Below are positions 1 to 6,180 of a stretch of DNA of 64,000 bases, piece after piece (the first letter of the stretch is position 1; each line of letters starts with the position of its first letter). Source of the DNA: Streptococcus minor DSM 17118 (GTDB taxonomy: Bacteria; Bacillota; Bacilli; Lactobacillales; Streptococcaceae); assembly GCF_000377005.1 (NCBI RefSeq), contig NZ_AQYB01000028.1, forward strand, positions 1 through 64,000, in the 5' to 3' direction. The translations under genes were made by a program, and so were the position numbers. The notes below the pieces were generated by a model. The model was not told the DNA's origin, did no database searches, and saw only the letters and a list, made by a program, of their open reading frames with translations.

Positions 1-90
1 CTGGTGGAGCAAATCAAAAATTTATCGACAGACATCGGAGAACTCAAGCAAGACTTCAAAGATTTTCAAAAAAATTACGGAGGGAAATAG
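1..90 (+). CDS. C-terminal fragment of a phage tail/lysis-module protein
   Basis: An open frame enters from the left edge and ends with TAG at 88-90. Only the last 29 residues are visible (from LVEQIKNL to KNYGGK). They are charged and heptad-like, so a C-terminal coiled coil is likely. Its stop is one base from the holin ATG, and its last codons contain the holin's GGAGGG ribosome binding site, so the two are translationally linked. Small coiled-coil proteins just before the holin are usual in streptococcal phages. The specific family cannot be named from this fragment. Confidence 0.6.
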   Translation: MVEQIKNLSTDIGELKQDFKDFQKNYGGK

Positions 91-91
91 A

Positions 92-367
92 ATGAAACTC
101 AATTGGAAAGTGCGGTTTAACGCAAAAAACAAGGCATTTTTAGCCCGTTTTGCTGTAGCAGTGTTATTGCCTATCTTGGGCTATTACGGCCTTAAAACAA
201 GCGATTTGACAACGTGGCAGGCTGTTTTAGATGTCATTGTCAAAGCTCTATCAAATCCTTACGTTTTAGGGATGATGGTTGTCAACGCAATCAACATCTT
301 GCCAGACCCAACCACATCAGGTCTATCTGACAGTGAGCAAGCACTCACTTATACCAAACCAAAATAG
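92..367 (+). CDS. Phage holin, phi-LC3 type
   Basis: The 91-residue protein fits the phi-LC3 holin family (Phage_holin_1), which forms lesions in the cytoplasmic membrane at the end of lytic growth and lets the endolysin reach the wall. Visible features are a basic N-terminus (KLNWKVRFNAKNKAF), a hydrophobic segment at about residues 18-35, a second at about 47-67, and the family's typical C-terminal stretch with DPTT, SDSEQA and TYTKPK. The ATG follows GGAGGG. It opens the lysis cassette, with a 41-residue membrane peptide and the endolysin directly downstream. Family assignment is from recognised sequence pattern; holin function is inferred. Confidence 0.9.
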   Translation: MKLNWKVRFNAKNKAFLARFAVAVLLPILGYYGLKTSDLTTWQAVLDVIVKALSNPYVLGMMVVNAINILPDPTTSGLSDSEQALTYTKPK

Positions 368-377
368 GAGGCTCAGC

Positions 378-503
378 ATGAAGACGGTTTTAAAAAATCT
401 AGCACTGGCTATTTTATCACTGCCCCTGATCGCGGTTGTCTTTTTGCTTAGCCCGTTTGTTGAGATTTTAGGAAAGGAGGAACAAGATGGCAACAGTAAA
501 TGA
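378..503 (+). CDS. Small membrane peptide of the lysis cassette (possible second holin)
   Basis: A 41-residue ORF starts at ATG 378 after an AGGAGG site and ends at 503, overlapping the endolysin start by 17 bp. A longer in-frame ORF exists upstream but lies inside the holin gene and has no ribosome binding site. The peptide has a short basic N-terminus (MKTVLKN), one hydrophobic segment (about residues 7-29) and a charged tail. Streptococcal phages often encode two small membrane proteins before the endolysin, so it may be a second holin or a holin modulator. No specific family was recognised. Confidence 0.65.
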   Translation: MKTVLKNLALAILSLPLIAVVFLLSPFVEILGKEEQDGNSK

Positions 504-1224
504 AGCTCTAAATAATGTCAGGGCTCACGTAAATTCTGGTAAGTCTATCGGAAATGGTGAGTGCTACGGCCTAGCCAGTTGGTATGAGTCCATGATTACC
601 CCTGGTTCAGTCGTAGGGCTCGGAGCTGGCATTGGTTGGGTCACAGGAGCAATTGGCGATACGATGGCTGCCCACAATATCGGCTCATCATACAACTGGG
701 CAGCAAACGGTTGGAATGTCTCAAAAACAGGGCCATTCAAATCTGGCCAGATTGTTACTATGTACGGCGGAACTTATGGACATGTTGCCATTGTTGAGTC
801 AATTGACGGCGATAGGCTAGTTATTTTGGAGCAAAACTATGCTGGCAAGCGATATGTTACTCGGAATGTCTATAGTGCTTCATCATATGCCCGCAATATC
901 GCCCACTATATCACTCCTCCTGGATCAGAAGTGACTCAAAAAACAGTCCCAACTCAATCCGCTGGAGCTCGAACTTATGCCGAAAGCGGAACAATGACAG
1001 TCATGGTCGATGCGCTAAATGTTCGCAGAGCGCCGAACACATCAGGCCAGATTGTAGCGACTTACACAAAAGGTCAGTCATTTAAGTATGATACAGTCAT
1101 CATTGATGCCAATGGCTACGTCTGGGTATCCTATGTCGGTGGCAGTGGCAAGCGAAACTATGTTGCAACTGGTGCGACCCGTAATGGGTCTCGCTATGGT
1201 GCTGCATGGGGAACTTTTAAATAA
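487..1224 (+). CDS. Phage endolysin, CHAP + SH3b (PlySs2-like)
   Basis: This 245-residue peptidoglycan hydrolase has an N-terminal CHAP domain (about residues 1-145) and a C-terminal bacterial SH3 domain (about 165-235). The CHAP nucleophile is Cys26 in GNGECYG and the partner is His99 in YGHVAIVE, followed by LEQNY. CHAP enzymes act as amidases or endopeptidases on stem peptides and cross-bridges, and the SH3b domain binds the wall. Length, domain order and long identical stretches (ATVNEALNNVRA, VDALNVRRAPNTSG, GKRNYVATGAT) match PlySs2 (exebacase, CF-301) from a Streptococcus suis prophage as I know it. It overlaps the preceding peptide gene and is followed by a strong terminator. Release depends on the upstream holin. 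Confidence 0.93.
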   Translation: MATVNEALNNVRAHVNSGKSIGNGECYGLASWYESMITPGSVVGLGAGIGWVTGAIGDTMAAHNIGSSYNWAANGWNVSKTGPFKSGQIVTMYGGTYGHVAIVESIDGDRLVILEQNYAGKRYVTRNVYSASSYARNIAHYITPPGSEVTQKTVPTQSAGARTYAESGTMTVMVDALNVRRAPNTSGQIVATYTKGQSFKYDTVIIDANGYVWVSYVGGSGKRNYVATGATRNGSRYGAAWGTFK

Positions 1225-1235
1225 AAAAAATTAAA

Positions 1236-1260
1236 CCCTAGCGTTTGCTAGGGCTTTTTT
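1236..1260 (+). terminator. Terminator of the lysis cassette
   Basis: A perfect 7-bp stem (CCCTAGC / GCTAGGG) with a GTTT loop is followed by a run of T from 1255. It lies 11 bases after the endolysin stop. The 3' end of the convergent recombinase gene runs into this hairpin. Confidence 0.9.
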
Positions 1261-2059
1261 GTTTGGAAATGTTTGGAGTTTGCTTTGTCATTGGTATCCT
1301 TATTTGGGCCAGATTATACATTTCTTCAGAGATTATCGGCTCATGGTTTCCTTGGTACAACTGACCGCGCCAACGAATTTTACCACAGTAGACCGGATTT
1401 TCCAGGATTCGTTTAATAGTGGCATAGTGCCATTTTTTATTTAAAACCTTTCTATCTGTCAGGTCGGAGGCGATAGTGTTTATCGTATCTCCGGCTATAA
1501 ATCTACCAAATATATATATAACCCATTTGCTGTATTCGTTCTGATGATAATTTTCGTCTATATAATCATATCCGAGCGGAACGAATCTATCTACCCATGC
1601 CATTGGTTTGCCTTCCATAGCTCTACCAAGTTTTCCTAGTTGCATCCGCTCTCTGATTTGATCGCGCTCAAATTGAGCGAAAACTGCCAAAAATCCTATC
1701 ATAGCCTTTCCAAGAGGTGTTCTCGTGTCGAAGCTTTCTGTCAGGCTAACAAATTCGATATTATTCTTTAAAAAAATATCTTCGATGATGTATAGGATGT
1801 CTTTCTGCGACCGTCCGAGTCTATCCAGCTTGTGTACGACAACACAGTCAAACAAACCATCCATTGCGTCTTCTAGCAATTTATTTAGAGCTGGTCTATC
1901 CATTTTCGCCCCTGTTATTTCATCGGTATAGATACTGAAAATATCAATATTGTTAGTTTCGCAATATGATTTTGCTGTCTTAGATTGCATGTCAAGTGAG
2001 TAACCTTCGGATTGCTCGAAGGTACTCACTCTTGTGTAAATTGCTGCTTTCATAGTCAT
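1238..2059 (-). CDS. Large serine recombinase, C-terminally short
   Basis: This site-specific recombinase has an N-terminal resolvase/invertase catalytic domain (about residues 3-150). The nucleophilic Ser is in YTRVST, and HKLDRLGRSQ and FAQFERDQIRERM carry conserved arginines. A 'Recombinase' domain follows (about 165-265, ending NPVYCGKIRWRG..YQGNHEPIISEE). Phage integrases of this class normally reach 450-550 residues with a zinc ribbon and coiled coil; this one stops at 273, right after the recombinase domain and inside the endolysin terminator. I start it at 2059, where ATG overlaps the preceding TGA (ATGA); ATG 2053 (MKAAIYTRVS) is also possible. It probably derives from the integrase of the element. 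Whether it is active without its C-terminus is unclear. Confidence 0.85.
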   Translation of the reverse strand: MTMKAAIYTRVSTFEQSEGYSLDMQSKTAKSYCETNNIDIFSIYTDEITGAKMDRPALNKLLEDAMDGLFDCVVVHKLDRLGRSQKDILYIIEDIFLKNNIEFVSLTESFDTRTPLGKAMIGFLAVFAQFERDQIRERMQLGKLGRAMEGKPMAWVDRFVPLGYDYIDENYHQNEYSKWVIYIFGRFIAGDTINTIASDLTDRKVLNKKWHYATIKRILENPVYCGKIRWRGQLYQGNHEPIISEEMYNLAQIRIPMTKQTPNISKQKSPSKR

Positions 2060-2397
2060 AGTCCAACTTGAGCCCTGCTTCTGTTCGAGTACCAAATCTC
2101 AAAACTTTCTTTCTCCCAGCCAAATAGATGTCTAATTTGCTCGTGGAAATACTCAGTTGAAAGAGTAGCTATTACTTGCTTCTCGAAACATTTGAGGATA
2201 GCTGGAGAAAATCCGATACGATATCCCTCTTCGCGTAAAATCTCCATACATTTGCTAGGTATATTGTGTTTTTTCAGCATCTCCATATGCTGTTCAGATA
2301 GTACATTAGCAAGTACCTCATCGATGATAGCAAAGCACTTTTCGTTTTGAATTGCATAAAACCCTATTGTTTGTATAGTTATTGTTTTTGTTTTCAT
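2056..2397 (-). CDS. Hypothetical protein in the recombinase operon
   Basis: A 113-residue protein of unknown function starts at ATG 2397 (MKTKTITIQTIGFYAI), which is preceded by GAGGAAAATAAC; an in-frame upstream ATG lacks a ribosome binding site. It is soluble in character, mixed alpha/beta, with three cysteines spread through it and no membrane segment. Its stop overlaps the recombinase start, so the two are co-translated. Position directly before the recombinase suggests a directionality or regulatory factor, but there is no sequence evidence for that. Confidence 0.6.
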   Translation of the reverse strand: MKTKTITIQTIGFYAIQNEKCFAIIDEVLANVLSEQHMEMLKKHNIPSKCMEILREEGYRIGFSPAILKCFEKQVIATLSTEYFHEQIRHLFGWEKESFEIWYSNRSRAQVGL

Positions 2398-2419
2398 GTT
2401 ATTTTCCTCGTTTCTGTTT

Positions 2420-2695
2420 TTAAAATGGATTATATGCTCCCTCAACCGTGTTTCCGATTAGATCATATTTAAGCAGACGGTAGTTGACGATTGGTCCTGT
2501 TGCTCCATCTCGCTCAACTATCAAGATTTCTGTATCAGATAGATTAAGTAGTTGCTTGCTTTTTTCAATGTAAACAGCTGGTTTACGGATTTTGTTGGTT
2601 TTTTCAACTTTTCCTTGGTCTTCAAGGATTTGCACTAAATCCCATACTAAGTTGTGTCCTTGGTTAGCTTGAGCGATAATTTCTTGTTTTTTCAT
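2420..2695 (-). CDS. Hypothetical protein in the recombinase operon
   Basis: A 91-residue protein (MKKQEIIAQANQGHNLVWDL...) starts at ATG 2695 after GAGGTAAAAAAC. The first 35 residues look helical, and the remainder alternates basic and hydrophobic residues (IVNYRLLKYDLIG). No domain was recognised. It lies 24 bases after the neighbouring 104-residue gene and 22 bases before the 113-residue gene, as part of a four-gene minus-strand operon. Confidence 0.6.
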   Translation of the reverse strand: MKKQEIIAQANQGHNLVWDLVQILEDQGKVEKTNKIRKPAVYIEKSKQLLNLSDTEILIVERDGATGPIVNYRLLKYDLIGNTVEGAYNPF

Positions 2696-2719
2696 GTTTT
2701 TTACCTCTTTCTTTTTTTG

Positions 2720-3034
2720 TTATTTCACCATGTCTATGATTTCTGCTTGTGTGTACTCTTTAAGTTCGTTGTTTTCTAATTTTACAAAATATTGTTCTTT
2801 ATATTTTATGCTTGGGCAAATGCAGTAGATGACATTTTCTTTGATTTCCCAAATTTTAAAGAAACCGTCATCTTCTTTTGCATCAATAAATTTTCTGTCC
2901 AATTTATAAGTTGGATGAGGGCCAACAATTTCTGCTACCCAAGCCCCTTGACGTTTGCTGTAAGGCATTTCGATTTTTCCATTTACGATTGCTTTTTCCA
3001 TTTCCCAGCTTGTTACATTAGTAACTGTTGCCAT
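2720..3034 (-). CDS. Hypothetical protein, first gene of the recombinase operon
   Basis: A 104-residue protein starts at ATG 3034 (MATVTNVTSWEMEKAIVNGK), with GAGGTAGACAT directly upstream. The longer in-frame start at 3085 lies inside a terminator hairpin and is unlikely. The sequence is rich in aromatic and charged residues and contains CICPSIKYKEQYF but no recognisable motif. It is the first gene after a leader that contains a hairpin terminator and an antisense transcript, so expression of the operon, including the recombinase, may be set here. Confidence 0.6.
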   Translation of the reverse strand: MATVTNVTSWEMEKAIVNGKIEMPYSKRQGAWVAEIVGPHPTYKLDRKFIDAKEDDGFFKIWEIKENVIYCICPSIKYKEQYFVKLENNELKEYTQAEIIDMVK

Positions 3035-3065
3035 ATGTCTACCTCTTTCTAATTTTTGAGGTACT

Positions 3066-3097
3066 AAAAAAAGTACCTGTTGCAATCAGCAGGTACT
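3066..3097 (-). terminator. Leader terminator/attenuator before the recombinase operon
   Basis: On the minus strand AGTACCTG pairs perfectly with CAGGTACT (plus positions 3072-3079 and 3090-3097) and is followed by a U-run (A-run 3066-3071 on plus). It lies between the minus-strand promoter at 3199-3237 and the first ORF at 3034, so it would attenuate transcription of the operon or end a short leader RNA. Confidence 0.75.
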
Positions 3098-3193
3098 TTA
3101 TGATATACTGTATACATCATTAGCTTTCTGCTGATGAGTTCCAGCTCTTAACGTGTCAGCTCGCCAAAGTAGTCACGTTAGGGGCTTTTTTTA
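3080..3193 (+). ncRNA. Candidate small RNA, antisense to the recombinase-operon leader
   Basis: A plus-strand promoter is visible: TTGCAA at 3080-3085, 18-base spacer, TATACT at 3104-3109 with an extended TGA in front. Transcription would begin near 3116. About 75 bases later a strong terminator occurs: AGCTCTTAACGTG (3143-3155) pairs along 13 positions (three G-T wobbles) with 3174-3186, then a T-run to 3193. No ORF lies inside. The RNA would be fully complementary to the leader transcribed from the minus-strand promoter at 3199-3237. Both signals are seen in the sequence; the RNA itself is a prediction. Confidence 0.5.
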
Positions 3194-3198
3194 TTTTT

Positions 3199-3237
3199 CT
3201 TGATTATATGTTATCATAGTTTATAAACCATGTCAAG
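3199..3237 (-). promoter_or_regulatory. Minus-strand promoter in repeat copy 1
   Basis: Reading the minus strand, TTGACA (3236-3231) is followed 17 bases later by TAACAT (3213-3208), with TATAAT five bases further on (3208-3203). It would drive the leader and the recombinase operon. The whole 39-bp segment recurs at 3833-3871 with only two mismatches. Confidence 0.65.
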
Positions 3238-3253
3238 AGAAAAATCAATTTTT

Positions 3254-3466
3254 TTAAAAATTTTTTTCTCTTTCAAAAATTAGCTGTTTTAATTCCTGCA
3301 AATCGTCAGCCGTAGCATGCTTTCTAATAAAGCTTCTAGCGGTTCCGCGATAAGTTAGATAGTTGCGATGTTTACGCTTCTCTTCGTTGTTTAGCCATCG
3401 TTTAGTTGCTTCACGCTGTTGCTCTTGAGTTGCGTAGCCTCTACGCTTTTTAGTTTCTTTTTCCAA
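3254..3466 (-). CDS. Small basic/acidic hypothetical protein with TTG start
   Basis: A 70-residue, highly charged, helical protein contains RRGYATQEQQREATKRW and, later, SFIRKHATADDLQELKQLI. The start is TTG at 3466, with AAAGG about nine bases upstream; there is no ATG alternative. The gene overlaps the end of the 35-residue membrane peptide by 17 bp in another frame, which suggests translational coupling. No family can be named. The basic N-terminal half could bind nucleic acid, which is a guess. Confidence 0.55.
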   Translation of the reverse strand: MEKETKKRRGYATQEQQREATKRWLNNEEKRKHRNYLTYRGTARSFIRKHATADDLQELKQLIFEREKNF

Positions 3467-3557
3467 TTTTATCTGCCTTTCTGTTGATGAGATAAGCTAG
3501 TAGATTAAAAAAACCAGCCATGCCTATCATAATAGCAATAATCTTCATTGCGTCCAT
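3450..3557 (-). CDS. 35-residue membrane peptide
   Basis: The ORF starts at ATG 3557 after a good GAGGAGA site (minus strand) and encodes a peptide with a single hydrophobic segment (about residues 4-23, MKIIAIMIGMAGFF..LAYLI) and a basic tail (NRKADKIGKRN). This architecture is shared by many short holin-like and type I toxin peptides, but the sequence does not match the Fst family motif I know. It is followed by the overlapping 70-residue gene. Unusually for a peptide this short, the ribosome binding site is near consensus. Confidence 0.55.
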   Translation of the reverse strand: MDAMKIIAIMIGMAGFFNLLAYLINRKADKIGKRN

Positions 3558-3597
3558 CTTGCTTTCTCCTCTCATATATAGTATACTATGAGTAGAG

Positions 3598-3617
3598 GGA
3601 AAGCCGTTAGGCTTTCC
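3598..3617 (-). other. Strong hairpin after the amphipathic peptide gene
   Basis: GGAAAGCC and GGCTTTCC form a perfect 8-bp stem with a 4-base loop, located 14 bases downstream of the 57-residue peptide's stop on the minus strand. There is no T-run, so it may be a processing or stability hairpin rather than an intrinsic terminator. Confidence 0.5.
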
Positions 3618-3630
3618 ATACTCAATGATT

Positions 3631-3804
3631 CTAGCGTTTGCCTTTCGTTTTGGACTTGATAGGCTTACGCTTTTTTGTTGCAATCAGGAGACTAATGCTT
3701 TCTATCAACTTTGCGATAGCTTCAATTAGTTTAGCTATGCTTGTCAATAGACTTGCTAGGACTCCCAACATAACGACCAAGGTTAGTACATCCAGTGGAT
3801 TCAC
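3631..3804 (-). CDS. Amphipathic hydrophobic peptide, holin-like toxin type (non-ATG start)
   Basis: An open frame on the minus strand encodes up to 57 residues: a hydrophobic stretch (LDVLTLVVMLGVLASLL), an internal near-repeat (IAKLIEAI / AKLIESI), then a very basic tail (TKKRKPIKSKTKGKR). There is no ATG in frame at the N-terminus. An AGGGAGG site sits at 3810-3804, so GTG 3804 overlaps it while CTG 3795 has ideal spacing; the exact start is uncertain. The mRNA leader has a GGTTAGC/GCTAACC stem. Size, hydrophobicity and basic tail resemble the putative holin-like toxins of Firmicutes. Function is inferred only. Confidence 0.5.
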   Translation of the reverse strand: MNPLDVLTLVVMLGVLASLLTSIAKLIEAIAKLIESISLLIATKKRKPIKSKTKGKR

Positions 3805-3832
3805 CTCCCTTCGTGGTTAGCTATCTGCTAAC

Positions 3833-3871
3833 CTTGATTATAGTTTATCATAGTTTATAAACCATGTCAAG
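3833..3871 (-). promoter_or_regulatory. Minus-strand promoter in repeat copy 2
   Basis: Second copy of the 39-bp segment at 3199-3237 (37 of 39 identical). Minus-strand reading gives TTGACA (3870-3865), 17 bases, TAAACT, then TATAAT shortly after. It is placed to transcribe the 57-, 35- and 70-residue genes. Confidence 0.6.
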
Positions 3872-3976
3872 TATTTTGCTAAACTTTTTTAATTTTTTTG
3901 CCGTTTTAACAGAAAATTTTCAGATTGTCTGTTTTATCGGACTTTTTTGCGAATAGAGTAAGTAGGAGGAAGAAAG

Positions 3977-4162
3977 ATGTTAGATCTAAACGAATTAAAA
4001 ACAGCAATGGATAATGGACAAGTAGACCGTGAGCAGGTCAGGGTTGTCATCAGAGATGGCCAGATAGTGGATTTTCTGACAAACAGTGATAGTCCGCGAG
4101 AGGATGAGGAAATAAGAGTGATGCCTCTGATTGAAGTGCTGAGCGATATTTTTGAGATTTAA
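3977..4162 (+). CDS. Small acidic hypothetical protein
   Basis: A 61-residue acidic protein starts at ATG 3977 with a good AGGAGGAAGAAAG site. It begins MLDLNELKTAMDNGQV and contains SDSPREDEEIRVMPLIEVL; no domain was recognised. It lies between the minus-strand accessory genes and ezrA, on the same strand as ezrA. Whether it belongs to the mobile element or the host is undecided. Confidence 0.6.
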   Translation: MLDLNELKTAMDNGQVDREQVRVVIRDGQIVDFLTNSDSPREDEEIRVMPLIEVLSDIFEI

Positions 4163-4247
4163 AAAAGGCAGCAAATTTCCGAAAGTGGCATAAAAGTGGC
4201 AAAAATATTGTAAAGTTACACAATTTTGCGCAAAAATAAGGTATAAT

Positions 4248-4290
4248 ATAGTTTGAAAACATTGATTTGCGTAAGTTTATGTCAAACTAT
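4248..4290. repeat. 9-bp inverted repeat upstream of ezrA (operator or attachment-site candidate)
   Basis: ATAGTTTGA (4248-4256) is the exact reverse complement of TCAAACTAT (4282-4290), separated by 25 bases. It overlaps one TATAAT-like box (4242-4247) and lies just before the extended -10 at 4310. It could be an operator on the ezrA promoter region or, given the adjacent serine recombinase, a recombination site. The sequence does not decide this. Confidence 0.35.
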
Positions 4291-4309
4291 GTACTTTTGC
4301 GTTTGTTCG

Positions 4310-4318
4310 TGATATAAT
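4310..4318 (+). promoter_or_regulatory. ezrA extended -10 promoter
   Basis: TGATATAAT (TG, one base, TATAAT at 4313-4318) is an extended -10 element 45 bases before the ezrA start. No good -35 is seen at 17 bases. Confidence 0.6.
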
Positions 4319-4362
4319 GAAGCGATATTTTCTAGTAACTACTATTACCTAAGGAGATTTAC

Positions 4363-6087
4363 ATGTCTAGAGGAACAATCATTTTAATCATTGCGATTGT
4401 TGTAATACTCATTGTTGCCTATATTGCTGGGCTTATCGTGCGGAAACGCAATGATAACTTGTTGGATGCTTTGGAAGGGCGCAAGGATGACTTGTTTAAC
4501 CTTCCTGTCAATGAAGAAGTCGAAGCTGTAAAAAGTCTTCACTTGATCGGTCAAAGTCAGGTTTCCTTCCGTGAGTGGAATCAAAAGTGGGTAGATATTT
4601 CTCTCAATTCCTTTGCGGATATCGAAAATCATATCTTTGAGGCGGAAGCTTTCAACAATTCCTTCCGTTTCGTTAGTGCCAAGAATGCGATTGAGAGCAT
4701 TGAGAGTCAAATTGACCTGATTGAAGAGGACATCGCAGCTATTCGTCTCGGCCTGAAAGATTTGAAAGAACAAGAAGTCAAAAATACTGGGCGTGTGAAA
4801 CATGCCTTGGATCTCTTTGATAGTTTACAAGATTCTGTTCGTGAGAATGCAGATAGCTTTGGTGAAACACTTCCTGAATTGGAAAAACAGCTTAAAAATA
4901 TTGAAGTTGAGTTTTCAGAATTTGTCATGCTCAATTCATCTGGTGACCCAATCGAGGCTTCTGAAATCTTAGATAAAACTGAGGAACATATGATTGCCCT
5001 CAATCAAATCATGGATCGTATCCCTGGTTTGATTGAAAAGGTCAATAAATCCTTCCCAGAACAATTGGAAGATTTGGAGACAGGTTACCGTAAATTGGTG
5101 GAGCAAAACTACCTCTTTACAGAGCAAAATATCGAGTCGAGCTTCCAGGATATTCGTGTAGCAATCCGTGAAAATACGGCTTTGATTGTCTCATTTGACT
5201 TAGATGCAGCGGAAGAAGCTAATAAAGAAATTCAAGAAGATATTGACCAGCTTTACCAAATCTTCACAGCTGAAATTGAGGCTCACAGGGCAACGGTGAA
5301 ACTCAGTAAGACTCTACCAAAATTCTTGGAACACAATGCGCAAAATACCAAGAATCTCTTGGAAGAAACAGACCGTCTCAACAAGTCTTACACTCTGGCT
5401 GATAGTAAATTGTCTCGTATTCAGCAGTTGTCCAAACGGATGGCTTCTGTTGAGACCATTATCAAGGATAGCTTGGAAGATATTGAAAATCCAGAAGTGG
5501 CCTACACAATCTTACAAGAACGCCTAGAGCATTGTTTGACAACGCTGAAAGAGATGGAAGAAGAACAATTAGTTTTGGCTGATTATCTTCAGTCGCAAGA
5601 AGTTTCTGAAACTAATGCTCGCAAAAAAGCTAACCAGTATATCAATCAATTGCATACCCTCAAGCGCTACATGGAGAAACGCAATCTTCCAGGTATACCC
5701 GATCAATTCTTAAATACCTTCTTCCGTGCGAGCGATCATGTGGAAGCACTCTTAGCTGAGTTAGACTACAAACGCATCAATATCGAGATAGTCAACCGTC
5801 TCTTGGAGAGTGCTACTTATGATATGAATGAATTGGAAGAAGTGGCCTATAATATTGTCCAACATGCGACCTTGACCGAGCAACTTCTCCAGTATTCAAA
5901 CCGCTATCGTTCCTTTGATGCGAGTGTTCAAAAGGCCTTCAATCGTTCTCTAGCTATCTTTGAAAAAGAGTATGACTATGAGGCAGCCTTTGAGGAAATT
6001 TCATTCGCTTTGGAGACAGTGGAACCAGGTGTAACTGAACGTTTTGTTCATTCCTATGAAAAAACACGTGAGTTAATTCGCTACTAA
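4363..6087 (+). CDS. ezrA: Septation ring formation regulator EzrA
   Basis: This 574-residue membrane-anchored cytoplasmic protein restrains and organises FtsZ rings and links division to wall synthesis. A single N-terminal transmembrane helix (about residues 4-25) is followed by RKRND and then long spectrin-like helical repeats over the rest of the chain, rich in Glu, Leu and Lys, as in the family (usually 560-575 residues). The start has an AAGGAG site nine bases upstream. A terminator follows at 6093. In streptococci ezrA commonly follows gyrB; here accessory DNA lies upstream, which fits insertion of an element next to ezrA. Confidence 0.97.
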   Translation: MSRGTIILIIAIVVILIVAYIAGLIVRKRNDNLLDALEGRKDDLFNLPVNEEVEAVKSLHLIGQSQVSFREWNQKWVDISLNSFADIENHIFEAEAFNNSFRFVSAKNAIESIESQIDLIEEDIAAIRLGLKDLKEQEVKNTGRVKHALDLFDSLQDSVRENADSFGETLPELEKQLKNIEVEFSEFVMLNSSGDPIEASEILDKTEEHMIALNQIMDRIPGLIEKVNKSFPEQLEDLETGYRKLVEQNYLFTEQNIESSFQDIRVAIRENTALIVSFDLDAAEEANKEIQEDIDQLYQIFTAEIEAHRATVKLSKTLPKFLEHNAQNTKNLLEETDRLNKSYTLADSKLSRIQQLSKRMASVETIIKDSLEDIENPEVAYTILQERLEHCLTTLKEMEEEQLVLADYLQSQEVSETNARKKANQYINQLHTLKRYMEKRNLPGIPDQFLNTFFRASDHVEALLAELDYKRINIEIVNRLLESATYDMNELEEVAYNIVQHATLTEQLLQYSNRYRSFDASVQKAFNRSLAIFEKEYDYEAAFEEISFALETVEPGVTERFVHSYEKTRELIRY

Positions 6088-6092
6088 CATGT

Positions 6093-6124
6093 AAAAGTCT
6101 TCTGAAATCAGAAGGCTTTTATTT
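6093..6124 (+). terminator. ezrA terminator
   Basis: AAAAGTCTTCTG pairs with CAGAAGGCTTTT (one G-T wobble) around an AAAT loop, followed by a T-rich tract. Confidence 0.85.
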
Positions 6125-6145
6125 TTGCAATAATAAAATAATTTC

Positions 6146-6174
6146 TTGCAATGTTTGGCTTTTTCTTGTAAAAT
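6146..6174 (+). promoter_or_regulatory. Promoter of the histidine operon
   Basis: TTGCAA (6146-6151), a 17-base spacer and TAAAAT (6169-6174). The start would be near 6181, just before the T-box leader. Confidence 0.7.
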
Positions 6175-6180
6175 GGTAGA

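Noticed and set aside
1259..1444. Short plus-strand ORFs opposite the serine recombinase
   Set aside because: They are complementary-frame shadows with no ribosome binding sites and no recognisable protein features.
3130..3175. CTGATGAG on the plus strand resembling a hammerhead ribozyme core
   Set aside because: The required GAAA and cleavage-site elements with three stems are not present; the sequence is better explained by the terminator hairpin.
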